Under the pieces are notes generated by a model. The model ran no database searches. It was given only the letters and a program-made list of their open reading frames with translations, and was not told where the DNA came from. Position numbers and translations under genes: made by a program. Shown piece after piece: positions 22,366-31,486 of a stretch of 64,000 bases of DNA (the first letter of the stretch is position 1; each line of letters begins with the position of its first letter). Source of the DNA: Arenimonas sp. (GTDB lineage: Bacteria; Pseudomonadota; Alphaproteobacteria; Rhizobiales; Rhizobiaceae); assembly GCA_019459145.1 (NCBI GenBank), contig JAIBEK010000020.1, forward strand, positions 1-64,000, in the 5' to 3' direction.

Positions 22366-22519
22366 TTCGCTGACCTCCTTTTTGGCAAGGCCTCGCTTGC
22401 GAGACCCGGTTTCTTCCGGTTCTAACCGGCTGCACAAAGGTAGGTGTGCAGGTCATCTGCGTCAACCGACCTCGAATGAAAAATAAAATAATATTCTGTG
22501 ACGGTTTTAATAAGTGTGC

Positions 22520-22551
22520 ATTGCGGCAAAAATAATCCGTCCTGCCGCAAT
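22520..22551 (-). terminator. Hairpin after the MFS gene
   Basis: ATTGCGGC (22520-22527) and GCCGCAAT (22544-22551) are a perfect 8-bp inverted repeat with a 16-base loop, 28 bases past the MFS stop on the minus strand. It is followed on that strand by an AT-rich stretch rather than a clean T tract. Confidence 0.4.
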
Positions 22552-22579
22552 CGTTAAAAAATGGTGCCGGGCGGGCGGC

Positions 22580-23800
22580 CTACGCCGCAGCCGGAACCGC
22601 CCGCGCGACAGGCTTTTCGCGGATCGGCCAATGGACGATCGCGGCGAAGATGCCGAGCGCCACGCCGAACCACCAGACGCTGTCGTAGGAGCCGAGACGG
22701 TCGTAGAGGTAGCCGCCCATCCACACGCCGAGGAAGGAGCCGATCTGGTGCGACAGGAAGACCAGGCCGCCGAGCAGGCCGAGATGGCGCGTGCCGAACA
22801 TGATGGCGACGAGCGCGTTGGTCGGCGGCACCGTGGAGAGCCACAATAGGCCCATGACGATGGCGAACACGATCACCGAGGTCGGCGACTGGGGCAAAAG
22901 CAGGAACAGCGTCACGGCGATGGAGCGGGCGATATAGATCAGCGCGAGGAAATAGGGCTTTGAATAGCGTTGACCGATCACGCCCGAGGCGAGCGAGCCG
23001 ATGATGTTGAAGAAGCCGATCAGTGCCATGGAGATCACCGCATAGCGCGCGTCGATGCCGATGTCGCCGAGATAGGCGGGAAAATGGGCGGTGATGAAGG
23101 CGACCTGGAAGCCGCAGACGAAGAAGCCGCTGGTCAGCAGAAGATAGCTCTTGTGCGCGAAGGCTTCCTTCAGCGCCTCGCCGACGGATTGCTTGAACTG
23201 GCTCTGCGACTGGCTGCCCGAACTGGCATTGCCGCGCAGCGGGTAGGCGAGCAGCGGCACGAGCAGCATCAATGCGCCCATAGAGACGAGGCTGTCCGAC
23301 CAGCCGAGGGAGGAGATCAAGGCCTGGCTGAGCGGCGCGAAGAGGAACATGCCGGCCGAACCGGCCGCTGTGCCGATGCCAAAGGCCAGCGACCGCTGTT
23401 CCGGCGTCACGTTGCGGGCAAAGGCCGAGAGCACGACGCCGAAGGAACCGGCGGCGATCGCAAGCCCGACCAGCACGCCGCCGCCGATATGCAGCCACAG
23501 CGGCGCTCCGGCATTCGCCATCATCAGCAGCCCGCCCGCATAGAGCAGGCCGGACAGCGTCAGAATACGCGCCGTCCCATATTTGTCGGCTAGCGCCCCG
23601 AAGAGCGGCTGGCCAAGGCCCCAGCACAGGTTCTGCAGCGCCATGGCCAGCGCGAAGGTGGAGCGGTCCCAGCCGGTATCGGCGAGCATCGGCAACTGGA
23701 AGAAACCCATGGCCGATCGCGGCCCGAATGTCAGCATGGCGATCAGCGATCCGCTGATGATGATGAGCCAGGGCATGGGGGTGCGGGCAGTCGTGGCCAT
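22580..23800 (-). CDS. MFS transporter
   Basis: 406 aa, twelve hydrophobic segments, major facilitator fold. The loop 2-3 motif is LFGALADKYGTARIL, and GFGIGTAAGSAGMF-like and GLLGGLVFLSHQIGSFLGVWMGG segments resemble MFS members of the oxalate/formate or monocarboxylate type. The start is ATG 23800 with AGAGGAGACG upstream; the frame open to 23845 has no better start. The C-terminus is Ala/Pro-rich (VARAVPAAA). Substrate unknown. It is a single gene on the minus strand, downstream of the solitary flagellin and 165 bases away. Confidence 0.85.
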   Translation of the reverse strand: MATTARTPMPWLIIISGSLIAMLTFGPRSAMGFFQLPMLADTGWDRSTFALAMALQNLCWGLGQPLFGALADKYGTARILTLSGLLYAGGLLMMANAGAPLWLHIGGGVLVGLAIAAGSFGVVLSAFARNVTPEQRSLAFGIGTAAGSAGMFLFAPLSQALISSLGWSDSLVSMGALMLLVPLLAYPLRGNASSGSQSQSQFKQSVGEALKEAFAHKSYLLLTSGFFVCGFQVAFITAHFPAYLGDIGIDARYAVISMALIGFFNIIGSLASGVIGQRYSKPYFLALIYIARSIAVTLFLLLPQSPTSVIVFAIVMGLLWLSTVPPTNALVAIMFGTRHLGLLGGLVFLSHQIGSFLGVWMGGYLYDRLGSYDSVWWFGVALGIFAAIVHWPIREKPVARAVPAAA

Positions 23801-23965
23801 GGAATCGTCTCCTCTTGGAGGTCGGACGATATGCCGCGGATCCATTGGCGAAAAGCGCCTTTTCGTGAAGCGCCCATCAGCGAAATTGATCGGAGTTGGT
23901 CTTAACCGCAGAAAAACTGAAGGCCTGTGCCGACGACAATCCGGCGGCGCCGACGCGGCCTTGCG

Positions 23966-24973
23966 TTACTGGAACAGCGACAGGATGTTGTGCGAACTGG
24001 AATTGGCGATCGAAAGCGCCTGGATGCCGAGCTGCTGCTGGGTCTGCAGGGCCTTGAGGCGGGTCGATTCCTCGTTCATGTCGGCATCGACGAGACGGCC
24101 GACGCCGGTGTCGATGGTATCGCTGAGATCGGCGACGAACTCGCTCTGCATGGTGATCCGCGAGCTGAGCGCCCCATAGGTGGCCGAGGTGTCGACGGCA
24201 TATTGCAGCATACTGTCGATTACCGAGATCATCTCATCCAGTTGAGCATCGGTGGTAGACGACGACAGCTCCATTTCGGTGACGGACGGATAACCGGCCA
24301 CCGCCGGGCTCGGCGATTTCAGCAGCACCCACCCGGTCGCAAGGCCGGCGTCCCAGGCAAAGTTGGGGCTGGTCACAATGCCGAGGTCGCCAATATGCGC
24401 GGACATGAAATCGATCAGGGCCCAGGTGTCGGACGGTTCCGCCACCTGTGTCTCGTCGCGATAATTGAGCTTGATGGTCTCGATCGAGACGGTGCCGTCG
24501 GCTGCGCGGACGAAGGAACCGACCAGTTCCTTGTCGATGGCGTTGGCATCGTCCTGCGCCGTCTCGAGATAGAGCCAGTTCTGGCCGTTGAAGCTGGCTG
24601 AGGACGATATGCTGATCAGCTGGTCCTTGAGTTCCTCGACTTCGGCATTGATCTTGCTCTTGTCGACACCCGGCTCGCGCGCCGCAACGAATTTCGCCTT
24701 GATCTCGTCGATCACGCCGATCGCGGCATCCATGCCGGTATAGGCCGTGTCGACCTTGGCCGCGCTCATCGCCAGCGCGTCTTCGACCGCCGAAAGGGCC
24801 TTGTTGTCGGAGCGCATGGTGGTGGCGATGGACCAATAGGCGGCATTGTCCGAGGCGGTGTCGACCCGGTAGCCACTCGACACCCGCGACTGGGTCGTGC
24901 CGAGCTGCCCACTGATCGATCGCAAGGTGTCCAGGGCGGCGATCGCCGAGACATTCGTCATGATGCTGGTCAT
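23966..24973 (-). CDS. Flagellin (rhizobial type), solitary
   Basis: 335 aa. The N-terminus MTSIMTNVSAIAALDTLRSI, then TTQSRVSSGYRVDTASDNAAYW, and the C-terminus ADMNEESTRLKALQTQQQLGIQALSIANSSS are the rhizobial flagellin D0/D1 helices. The central part (residues 130-235) is divergent, rich in acidic residues and has no recognisable match, so it probably makes a distinct outer surface. Start ATG 24973; the frame open to 25012 begins at a TTG and is rejected. No other flagellar gene is nearby, so it is either an extra filament subunit or a displaced one. The 214 bases upstream hold its promoter. Confidence 0.88.
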   Translation of the reverse strand: MTSIMTNVSAIAALDTLRSISGQLGTTQSRVSSGYRVDTASDNAAYWSIATTMRSDNKALSAVEDALAMSAAKVDTAYTGMDAAIGVIDEIKAKFVAAREPGVDKSKINAEVEELKDQLISISSSASFNGQNWLYLETAQDDANAIDKELVGSFVRAADGTVSIETIKLNYRDETQVAEPSDTWALIDFMSAHIGDLGIVTSPNFAWDAGLATGWVLLKSPSPAVAGYPSVTEMELSSSTTDAQLDEMISVIDSMLQYAVDTSATYGALSSRITMQSEFVADLSDTIDTGVGRLVDADMNEESTRLKALQTQQQLGIQALSIANSSSHNILSLFQ

Positions 24974-25187
24974 GAACTGGCCCAAACTGAAGGAAAACTC
25001 AATTCGACCCAAGGTCCGGGAACCCCTGCCGTCGGCTCATTACGGATGAAATGTCGATGCCGCAATATGAGTAAAGATCCTCAATAAAGGATGAATCGAT
25101 AGAAGAAGTCGTCCCCAATAAACTACAGATGGCGTAATCATTGTTCAATGATGCCAAGGGTTGTTCATCTCGCGGCGATTGTTGTTC

Positions 25188-26036
25188 TCATCGCGCCTTA
25201 ATTGCCCATGCGGCGGACTTTTCCTCCGTCACATGCACCGTATCCCCAAGCGAGAGCCGGCCTTCGCCGCGCGGCACGGCATTCCAGCCGAACAACGGGC
25301 CGGGGACCCGGCGGTCGGCCGACATGCGGATGCGTCCCATGGCCGGCATGGGATTGGCGACCTCGCGCGAGCCCGTCTGCTGGTCCTGGGTCGTCATGAT
25401 GCAGCGGGCGCAAGGCTTGACCAGATCGAAGCGGATGCCGCCGATCTCGATCGCTGCCCAGCGATCTTCGGCCCAGGGTTCGTCGCTGTCGATGACGATG
25501 TTCGGGCGGAAGCGCTCCATGCCGACGCTCCCTTCGCCGTGACCCGCCATGTCGGCATTGAGCGCGGCAAGTGATCCCGTGGTGGTGACCAAGACCTGGT
25601 AGCCGTCGGTAAAGGTGACCGGCGTGTCGGGGCCAGCCCACTCGCTGCTGGCCGTACGCTCGGCCTCGCCGTCGAAGAAGACGAGCTTTACTGGGCGGCC
25701 AAACCATCCGGAGAGGCGCTCGTTGACGCTGTCCTCCGCGACCGCGACGTCGACGATCGATTTCCAGATTGCCACGCTCATGCGACGCTCGGGATGCGGC
25801 GGGGCAACCATCATCTCGCGGCCGTCGGCAAGCGACAGGTGGAGGTGGGTCGACTGGGGAAGGGCGGTCAGCGTCGCGAGCGCCGGCAGTTCCCGCTGGG
25901 TGATGAAATGCCCGGACGGGTCGGCAAGCATCATCCGCCGGTCACCGACAAGACCGCGCGCGTCGACCTTCGCCGCCGGCAGCGCGATCCCGCGCCCGCT
26001 CTTGAAGGGATAGATGTGAAGTTCGCTGACGTGCAT
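25188..26036 (-). CDS. MOSC domain protein (YcbX-like)
   Basis: 282 aa. The N-terminal MOSC_N beta barrel (MHVSELHIYPFKSGRGI) is followed by a MOSC domain with the conserved Cys pair in DLVKPCARCIMTT, and ERFRPNIVID and GPLFGWNA segments. By family it binds molybdenum cofactor and likely reduces N-hydroxylated compounds together with a ferredoxin-type partner. Unlike E. coli YcbX, no C-terminal 2Fe-2S domain is present (282 aa against about 370), so an external electron donor is implied. It begins 9 bases after the HD gene stop on the same strand, suggesting cotranscription. Confidence 0.88.
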   Translation of the reverse strand: MHVSELHIYPFKSGRGIALPAAKVDARGLVGDRRMMLADPSGHFITQRELPALATLTALPQSTHLHLSLADGREMMVAPPHPERRMSVAIWKSIVDVAVAEDSVNERLSGWFGRPVKLVFFDGEAERTASSEWAGPDTPVTFTDGYQVLVTTTGSLAALNADMAGHGEGSVGMERFRPNIVIDSDEPWAEDRWAAIEIGGIRFDLVKPCARCIMTTQDQQTGSREVANPMPAMGRIRMSADRRVPGPLFGWNAVPRGEGRLSLGDTVHVTEEKSAAWAIKAR

Positions 26037-26045
26037 TTTTTTGCC

Positions 26046-26723
26046 TCAGATCTCGTCGATGAATTGCGTGAGGACGGCCTGCAGCCGTTCGTGGCGCTCG
26101 TGCGCGATCGCGGCGCCGGCAGCGGTCTGGAAATTGTCGGAGAGCTTGAACAGCTTTGCCGCGAAATGGTCGATGGCAAAGGCCCGGTCGTCCAGGGCCC
26201 GACGCTCCGCCAGCGGATCGACGGGGTCATAGAGCGCCGAGCCCATCCGGCCGGCGGTGTAGAAACAGCGCGCCGCCCCGATCATGCCGATCGCGTCGAG
26301 CCGGTCCGCGTCCTGCAGGATCTTTGCCTCCAGCGTTTCCGGCGCAATATTGGCGGAGAAACTGTGGGCGGTGATGGCATGGGCGACGGCGGCGATGTCA
26401 GGTGCTTCCCAGCGGAGGGCGGTGAGCAGGCCGGTCGCCTTGTCCGCCGCAAGCAGTGAAGCCTGAGAGCGAAGCGGCGAGCTCTTTTCCACCGCCACGC
26501 AATCGTGCAGCAGCACCGCAGCGGCCAGAATGCGACGATCGCCGCCCTCCTGCTCGGCAATGCGCATGGCATTGCGGAAAACCCGGTGGATATGGGCAAG
26601 ATCGTGCGACCCGTCGTCGCCGGATATCGCATGCGGCAGGAGCGCTTCGGCAAGCGCCGCCTGCGGCGCGAAATGGGCGGGTTCGAGGGCGGGGGGCGGG
26701 GAACGGTCATTCATGGCGCGCAT
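26046..26723 (-). CDS. HD domain phosphohydrolase (YedJ-like)
   Basis: 225 aa. HD-family residues are visible: SHDLAHIHRVFRNAM (His), AAVLLHDCVAVE (HD), then AITAHSFS and QDADRLDAIGMIG. This order matches YedJ-type metal-dependent phosphohydrolases, whose substrate is unclear. ATG 26723 or ATG 26714 are both possible starts. It lies directly upstream of the MOSC gene and is divergent from nadA, sharing a 200-base intergenic region. Confidence 0.85.
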   Translation of the reverse strand: MRAMNDRSPPPALEPAHFAPQAALAEALLPHAISGDDGSHDLAHIHRVFRNAMRIAEQEGGDRRILAAAVLLHDCVAVEKSSPLRSQASLLAADKATGLLTALRWEAPDIAAVAHAITAHSFSANIAPETLEAKILQDADRLDAIGMIGAARCFYTAGRMGSALYDPVDPLAERRALDDRAFAIDHFAAKLFKLSDNFQTAAGAAIAHERHERLQAVLTQFIDEI

Positions 26724-26878
26724 TCTTGGCGGCGGCCCGGTTCAAGGTCAATGCCCGTCATGACGGCCGCGGCGCCTGCGCGGCATTTTGGCAAGCCGGG
26801 CGGTGGCCCTTGCAATCCGTCACAAAACTTTCTAAATCAACGGCACCGGCAACCGCCGGTTTTCTTTGATCCCATTTT

Positions 26879-26893
26879 TGCTCAATGTGAGCA
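26879..26893 (+). promoter_or_regulatory. Palindromic operator upstream of nadABC
   Basis: TGCTCA-ATG-TGAGCA is a perfect 6-bp inverted repeat, 30 bases before the nadA ATG. A regulator gene of the NadQ type lies 2 kb after nadC. From memory of comparative-genomic work, NadQ sites in Rhizobiales have this TGCTCA-N3-TGAGCA form; the assignment is inference. Confidence 0.6.
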
Positions 26894-26923
26894 TAAGTGG
26901 TGCCCAGTCGGGGAGGGTTCGGC

Positions 26924-28003
26924 ATGGCACATTTCACCCAAGGCGGAGAACTTGCGCAAGCGCGCCTGCCGCAGACCGCAGCCCAGCGTTTCGGTGTCAT
27001 CGAACGCCCCGATCTGACCTTCACGCCGGCCGTCGCCAAGGAAACCGCGCACCACTATGAAAAGGTGAAGGCCTTCATCCCGGCGATCGAATGGCCGGTC
27101 TTCGCGCCTTACATCCATGCGATCAACCGGATCAAGAAAGAGCGCGGCGCGGTCATCCTCGCGCACAATTACCAGACGCCGGAGATCTTCCACTGCGTCG
27201 CCGACATCAAGGGCGATTCGTTGCAGCTCGCGCGCGACGCAACGCGGGTCGATGCCGAGATCATCGTCCAGTGCGGCGTGCACTTCATGGCCGAGACCTC
27301 CAAGCTGCTCAATCCGCAAAAGACTGTGCTGATCCCTGACAGCCGCGCCGGCTGCTCGCTGTCGGAATCGATCACCGGCGCCGACGTGCGGGCGCTGAAA
27401 GCCCGCTATCCCGGCGTGCCGGTGGTCACCTATGTGAACACCTCGGCCGACGTGAAGGCCGAGACCGACATCTGCTGCACCTCGTCCAACGCGGTTGCCG
27501 TCGTCGACAGCTTCGAATCCGACACCGTGCTCTGCATTCCGGACGAATATCTGGCGATGAACGTCGCCAAGCAGACAAGCAAGAAGATCCTCACCTGGCA
27601 GGGCCATTGCGAGGTGCATGAACGGTTCACCGCCGAGGAACTGCTCGAATACAAGGCCGCCGATCCGTCGATCGAGATCGTCGCTCATCCGGAATGTCAT
27701 CCGAGCGTTCTGGCCGTCTCCGACTATGCCGGCTCGACCTCGGGCATGATCGACTATGTCAAGACCAAGCGTCCGGGCCGTGTGCTCCTCGTCACCGAAT
27801 GCTCGATGGCCTCCAATATCCAGGCCGAAGTGCCCGACGTCGATTTCGTCAAGCCGTGCAATCTCTGTCCGCACATGAAGCGCATCACCCTGCCGAAGAT
27901 CCTCGACAGCCTGCTGTTCATGACGGAGGAGGTGACCGTCGATGCGGCGATCGCCGATCGTGCCCGCCTCGCGGTGGAGCGGATGATCAATCTGAAGCAT
28001 TGA
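26924..28003 (+). CDS. nadA: Quinolinate synthase A
   Basis: 359 aa. The enzyme joins iminoaspartate and dihydroxyacetone phosphate into quinolinate using a 4Fe-4S cluster. Motifs: [53 protein letters not shown] and [15 protein letters not shown], which supply the cluster cysteines. Start ATG 26924 has GGGGAGG upstream; the ATG-like starts further up lack it. It heads nadABC, and the gap to nadB is 35 bases. Confidence 0.97.
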   Translation: MAHFTQGGELAQARLPQTAAQRFGVIERPDLTFTPAVAKETAHHYEKVKAFIPAIEWPVFAPYIHAINRIKKERGAVILAHNYQTPEIFHCVADIKGDSLQLARDATRVDAEIIVQCGVHFMAETSKLLNPQKTVLIPDSRAGCSLSESITGADVRALKARYPGVPVVTYVNTSADVKAETDICCTSSNAVAVVDSFESDTVLCIPDEYLAMNVAKQTSKKILTWQGHCEVHERFTAEELLEYKAADPSIEIVAHPECHPSVLAVSDYAGSTSGMIDYVKTKRPGRVLLVTECSMASNIQAEVPDVDFVKPCNLCPHMKRITLPKILDSLLFMTEEVTVDAAIADRARLAVERMINLKH

Positions 28004-28038
28004 CGAGGCCCGGCCTCTCGCCGGTGGAGATGGACTGA

Positions 28039-29631
28039 ATGTCGACGAAACTGGAATCCATGCGCCCGCAATCCTGGCAGGGCGTCGATGATATCGTCAT
28101 CATCGGCGGCGGCCTTGCCGGCCTGTTCTGCGCCCTGAAGCTCAGCCCCCGTCCGGTGACGGTGCTTGCCGCAGCCCCGATCGGCCAGGGGGCGTCCTCC
28201 GCCTGGGCGCAAGGCGGCATCGCCGCGGCCATGAGCCCCGGCGACACCTTCGACAAGCATCTCGCCGACACGCTGGCCGCCGGTGCCGGCATTGTCGACG
28301 AACGCATCGCCCGGCTGATGATCTCCGAAGGCCCGGACCGCATCCGCGATCTTCTCGCCTATGGCGTTCCCTTCGATCGCGACCTCGAGGGGCAATTGCT
28401 GCTGTCGCGCGAGGCCGCCCATTCCGAGCGCCGCATCGTCCGCGTCAAGGGCGACCAGGCCGGCCGCGCCATCATGGAAGCGCTGATCGCGACCGTGCGC
28501 AAGACGCCGTCGATCCGGGTCATGGAAGGCTATGTCGTCGAGGAACTGGTTGCCGAGGGGCGCTTCGTCTCCGGCGTGATCGCCCGCCCCGATGCCGGCC
28601 AGTCGAAGACCCGCGTCGCCTTTCCGGCGCGCGCGGTGGTGCTCTGCTCCGGCGGCATCGGCCATCTCTACCAGGTGACCACCAATCCCGCCGAGGCGCG
28701 CGGCGCCGGGCTCGGCATGGCGGCCAAGGCGGGTGCGATGATCGCCGACGCCGAATTCGTCCAGTACCACCCGACCGCCATCGACATCGGCCAGGACCCG
28801 GCGCCGCTGGCGACGGAAGCGCTGCGCGGCGACGGCGCCGTGCTGATCAACCAGGCCGGCCACCGTTTCATGACCGACCTGCATGCCGATGCCGAATTGG
28901 CGCCGCGCGACATCGTGGCGCGTGGCGTCTTCGCCGAGGTCAAGGCCGGCCGCGGCGCCTTCCTCGACTGTACCAAGGCGGTCGGCGCGCATTTCCCCGA
29001 CCTCTTCCCCACCGTCTACGCCTCCTGCATGGCGGCGGGCATCGATCCGGTCACCCAGCCCATCCCGGTCGTGCCGGCGGTGCACTACCACATGGGCGGC
29101 GTTCTGGTGGATGCCGACGGCAAGACCACGGTCGACGGCCTTTGGGCGGCCGGCGAGGTGACCTCGACCGGCGTGCACGGGGCCAATCGCCTGGCCTCCA
29201 ACTCGCTGCTTGAAGCCGTGGTGTTTGCCGCCCGGATCGCCGAGAACATCAAGGGCATGCTGCCCGAATCCTCGCTCTACGAATGGCCGAAGGATGCCGG
29301 AGAGAACGACGAACTGGTGACGCTGGAAGACAGCGCCGAGTTGAAGACCCTCAGGCGGGAGATGTCGGCCCATGCCGGCGTCATCCGCGACGCCGATGGC
29401 CTCAAGGACCTGATCCGCCAGATCGTCCGTCTCGAGGACATCAACAAGCGGGTCCGTTTCTCCAACATGGCGACCGCCGCCAAGCTGGTGGCGACGGCGG
29501 CGTTGCAGCGCGAGGAAAGCCGCGGCGGTCACTATCGCTCGGATTGCCCGGAACCCGTCGAGGCATTGCGCCACCGAACCTTCATGACGCTCAAGGATGC
29601 CGACCGCATCGCCGCCGAGATCGCCGGCTGA
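28039..29631 (+). CDS. nadB: L-aspartate oxidase
   Basis: 530 aa. The N-terminal FAD-binding motif [18 protein letters not shown] is followed by [29 protein letters not shown], the active-site-proximal [15 protein letters not shown], and [19 protein letters not shown]. The helical C-terminal domain ends with [10 protein letters not shown] and RHRTFMTL. It oxidises aspartate to iminoaspartate for NadA. Second gene of nadABC; 15 bases before nadC. Confidence 0.97.
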   Translation: MSTKLESMRPQSWQGVDDIVIIGGGLAGLFCALKLSPRPVTVLAAAPIGQGASSAWAQGGIAAAMSPGDTFDKHLADTLAAGAGIVDERIARLMISEGPDRIRDLLAYGVPFDRDLEGQLLLSREAAHSERRIVRVKGDQAGRAIMEALIATVRKTPSIRVMEGYVVEELVAEGRFVSGVIARPDAGQSKTRVAFPARAVVLCSGGIGHLYQVTTNPAEARGAGLGMAAKAGAMIADAEFVQYHPTAIDIGQDPAPLATEALRGDGAVLINQAGHRFMTDLHADAELAPRDIVARGVFAEVKAGRGAFLDCTKAVGAHFPDLFPTVYASCMAAGIDPVTQPIPVVPAVHYHMGGVLVDADGKTTVDGLWAAGEVTSTGVHGANRLASNSLLEAVVFAARIAENIKGMLPESSLYEWPKDAGENDELVTLEDSAELKTLRREMSAHAGVIRDADGLKDLIRQIVRLEDINKRVRFSNMATAAKLVATAALQREESRGGHYRSDCPEPVEALRHRTFMTLKDADRIAAEIAG

Positions 29632-29646
29632 CGCCAATACGAGGAA

Positions 29647-30558
29647 ATGACGATGACCGAGCCCTTTCGCCCCGTTCTGCTGCCCCTGATGGTCGAGGAC
29701 CAGGTGCGGGCGGCGCTCGTCGAGGATCTCGGCCGCGCCGGCGACATCACCACCTATGCGACGATCGGACCGGAAAAGACGGCGCGGGCGGCGCTCAACA
29801 GCCGCGAGGACGGCATGATCGCCGGCATCGAACTGGCGCGCACCGCCTTCCGGCTTGTCGATCCCGCCGTCGTGTTCGAGGCCAGGGTCGCCGACGGCGA
29901 CCGGGTGAGGGCCGGTGACGCGTTGATCCGCGTCGAAGGGCCGGCCCGCTCCATCCTCTCGGCCGAACGGGTCGCTCTGAACTTCCTGATGCACCTTTCA
30001 GGCGTGGCGACCTATACGGCACGCTTCGCTGCCGAAATCGCCCACACCCGCGCTCGCGTCACCTGCACGCGCAAGACACTGCCCGGCCTGCGGGCGGTGG
30101 AGAAATATGCGGTGCGGCTCGGCGGCGGCTCCAACCACCGTTTCGGCCTGGACGATGCCATTCTGATCAAGGACAACCATATCGCTGTTGCCGGCGGCGT
30201 CGCCGCCGCGATCGAGGCGGCCCGTGCCTATGCCGGCCATCTGGTGAAGATCGAGGTCGAGGTCGACGACCTTCGGCAGATGCGCGAGGCGCTGGGCGCG
30301 CGACCGGATGCGATCCTGCTCGACAATATGGGGCCGGACCTGTTGCGCGAGGCGGTCGAGATCAACCGCCAGCATCACGGGCTCTCCGGTGCCGACTATC
30401 CGTCGGCCGTCGGTCGCGTGATGCTGGAAGCATCCGGCAATGTGAACATCCAGACGATCCGTGCGATTGGCGAATCGGGGGTCGATTACATCTCCACCTC
30501 CAAGGTGACCATGGCGGCGCCGACCCTCGATATCGGGCTGGATGTGGTCATCGACTGA
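29647..30558 (+). CDS. nadC: Nicotinate-nucleotide pyrophosphorylase (carboxylating)
   Basis: 303 aa. Quinolinate phosphoribosyltransferase motifs: DLGRAGDITTYA near the N-terminus, ERVALNFLMHLSGVAT, TCTRKTLPGLRAVEKYAVRLGGGSNHR (split over the active site), DDAILIKDNHIAV, KIEVEVDD, LLDNM and LEASGNVN. It converts quinolinate and PRPP into nicotinate mononucleotide. ATG 29647 follows GAGGAA; ATG 29653 is possible. No clear terminator is seen. Confidence 0.97.
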   Translation: MTMTEPFRPVLLPLMVEDQVRAALVEDLGRAGDITTYATIGPEKTARAALNSREDGMIAGIELARTAFRLVDPAVVFEARVADGDRVRAGDALIRVEGPARSILSAERVALNFLMHLSGVATYTARFAAEIAHTRARVTCTRKTLPGLRAVEKYAVRLGGGSNHRFGLDDAILIKDNHIAVAGGVAAAIEAARAYAGHLVKIEVEVDDLRQMREALGARPDAILLDNMGPDLLREAVEINRQHHGLSGADYPSAVGRVMLEASGNVNIQTIRAIGESGVDYISTSKVTMAAPTLDIGLDVVID

Positions 30559-30803
30559 CGAAAATCAGTTCTTTGGTCGCGGTCCCTCCCGGTGGGCTCG
30601 GCGTGCGCTTCGTCACACCGGCCGTGGGAAACGCCATGCGTTCAAGCAGTTGAATTATGTTAGGAAGTACGCAAACTACTTATCGTAGATCATTATTGGC
30701 TTTTGACCGGTTTCCGCGAATCCCGTAGCCCGAAGACATCCCGCTGATTGAGTATTGCGTCCTGGGACACACCCATACTCAGCCGATACTTGAGGGGATT
30801 TGC

Positions 30804-31433
30804 ATGACCAGTATATCTTCGTCGCTCAGCGGCAGCTCTCTATATTCCACATCGCTTTCCAGCCTCGACATCAATGGAGACGGAATCGTCAGCGCGGAGG
30901 AGTTGGCCGCCGCGGAAAAGGCGACCGGCACGCAGCGCACCCAGGACCCGACGGTCGAGAACGAGAACGCCGCAAGCGGCCTCTCCTCCCAGGTGGCCGG
31001 CGGCGTCATGGCCATGCTGCTTGCCAATTCCGGCGATGAAGCCAATGCCCAGGCGGATGATCGCCAGTTCGCGGCCGATCTGTTCGCAAGGCTCGATGCC
31101 GATGGTGACGGCAAGGTGAGCCAGTCGGAGTTCGTGGCAAGCCGGCCCGACGCCATGAGCGAGGAGGAGGCGACGGCGCTCTTTGCAAAGTTCGACGGAG
31201 AAGGCACCGGATCGCTGACGGAAGACCAGTTCGTCAGCGCGATGGAGGAACTGCGATCCGAAGGCCCGCCGCCTCCGCCGCCGGTCGATGACCACTCGGC
31301 CGAGGACGACGACACCGTCAGCCTGTTCGATGTGCTGGAAGAGATGAAGCAGGTCATCGCGGCCTACTCGGCCTTTACGGAGCAGCAGGAGAGCGAAGCC
31401 GAGGCACCGTCAGACATCAGGCTCACCATCTGA
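30804..31433 (+). CDS. EF-hand protein
   Basis: 209 aa. Three EF-hand loops: D22-E33 (DINGDGIVSAEE), D98-E109 (DADGDGKVSQSE) and a degenerate third at 131-142 (DGEGTGSLTEDQ), which has Gln instead of Glu at loop position 12. The N-terminus is Ser-rich (MTSISSSLSGSSLYSTS) without a normal signal peptide. A polyproline stretch (155-160) precedes an acidic segment and a C-terminal helix. It should bind calcium. Start ATG 30804 with GAGGGG. It follows a 245-base gap after nadC and is convergent with the MscS gene. Similar Ser-rich EF-hand proteins occur in rhizobia, with role unknown. Confidence 0.85.
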   Translation: MTSISSSLSGSSLYSTSLSSLDINGDGIVSAEELAAAEKATGTQRTQDPTVENENAASGLSSQVAGGVMAMLLANSGDEANAQADDRQFAADLFARLDADGDGKVSQSEFVASRPDAMSEEEATALFAKFDGEGTGSLTEDQFVSAMEELRSEGPPPPPPVDDHSAEDDDTVSLFDVLEEMKQVIAAYSAFTEQQESEAEAPSDIRLTI

Positions 31434-31486
31434 GCGCGACTTTACCCGCTATTGTGCCCGCTCGGTGTCCGCTCTTGCCCCGATAA

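Noticed and set aside
26845-26867. ACCGGC-AACC-GCCGGT hairpin followed by TTTCTTT upstream of nadA
   Set aside because: It looks like a terminator on the plus strand, but no plus-strand gene precedes it; possibly part of the nadA leader, not enough to call.
27754-29994. 746-codon minus-strand frame opposite nadA-nadB-nadC
   Set aside because: Spans three established genes on the other strand and has shadow-type composition.
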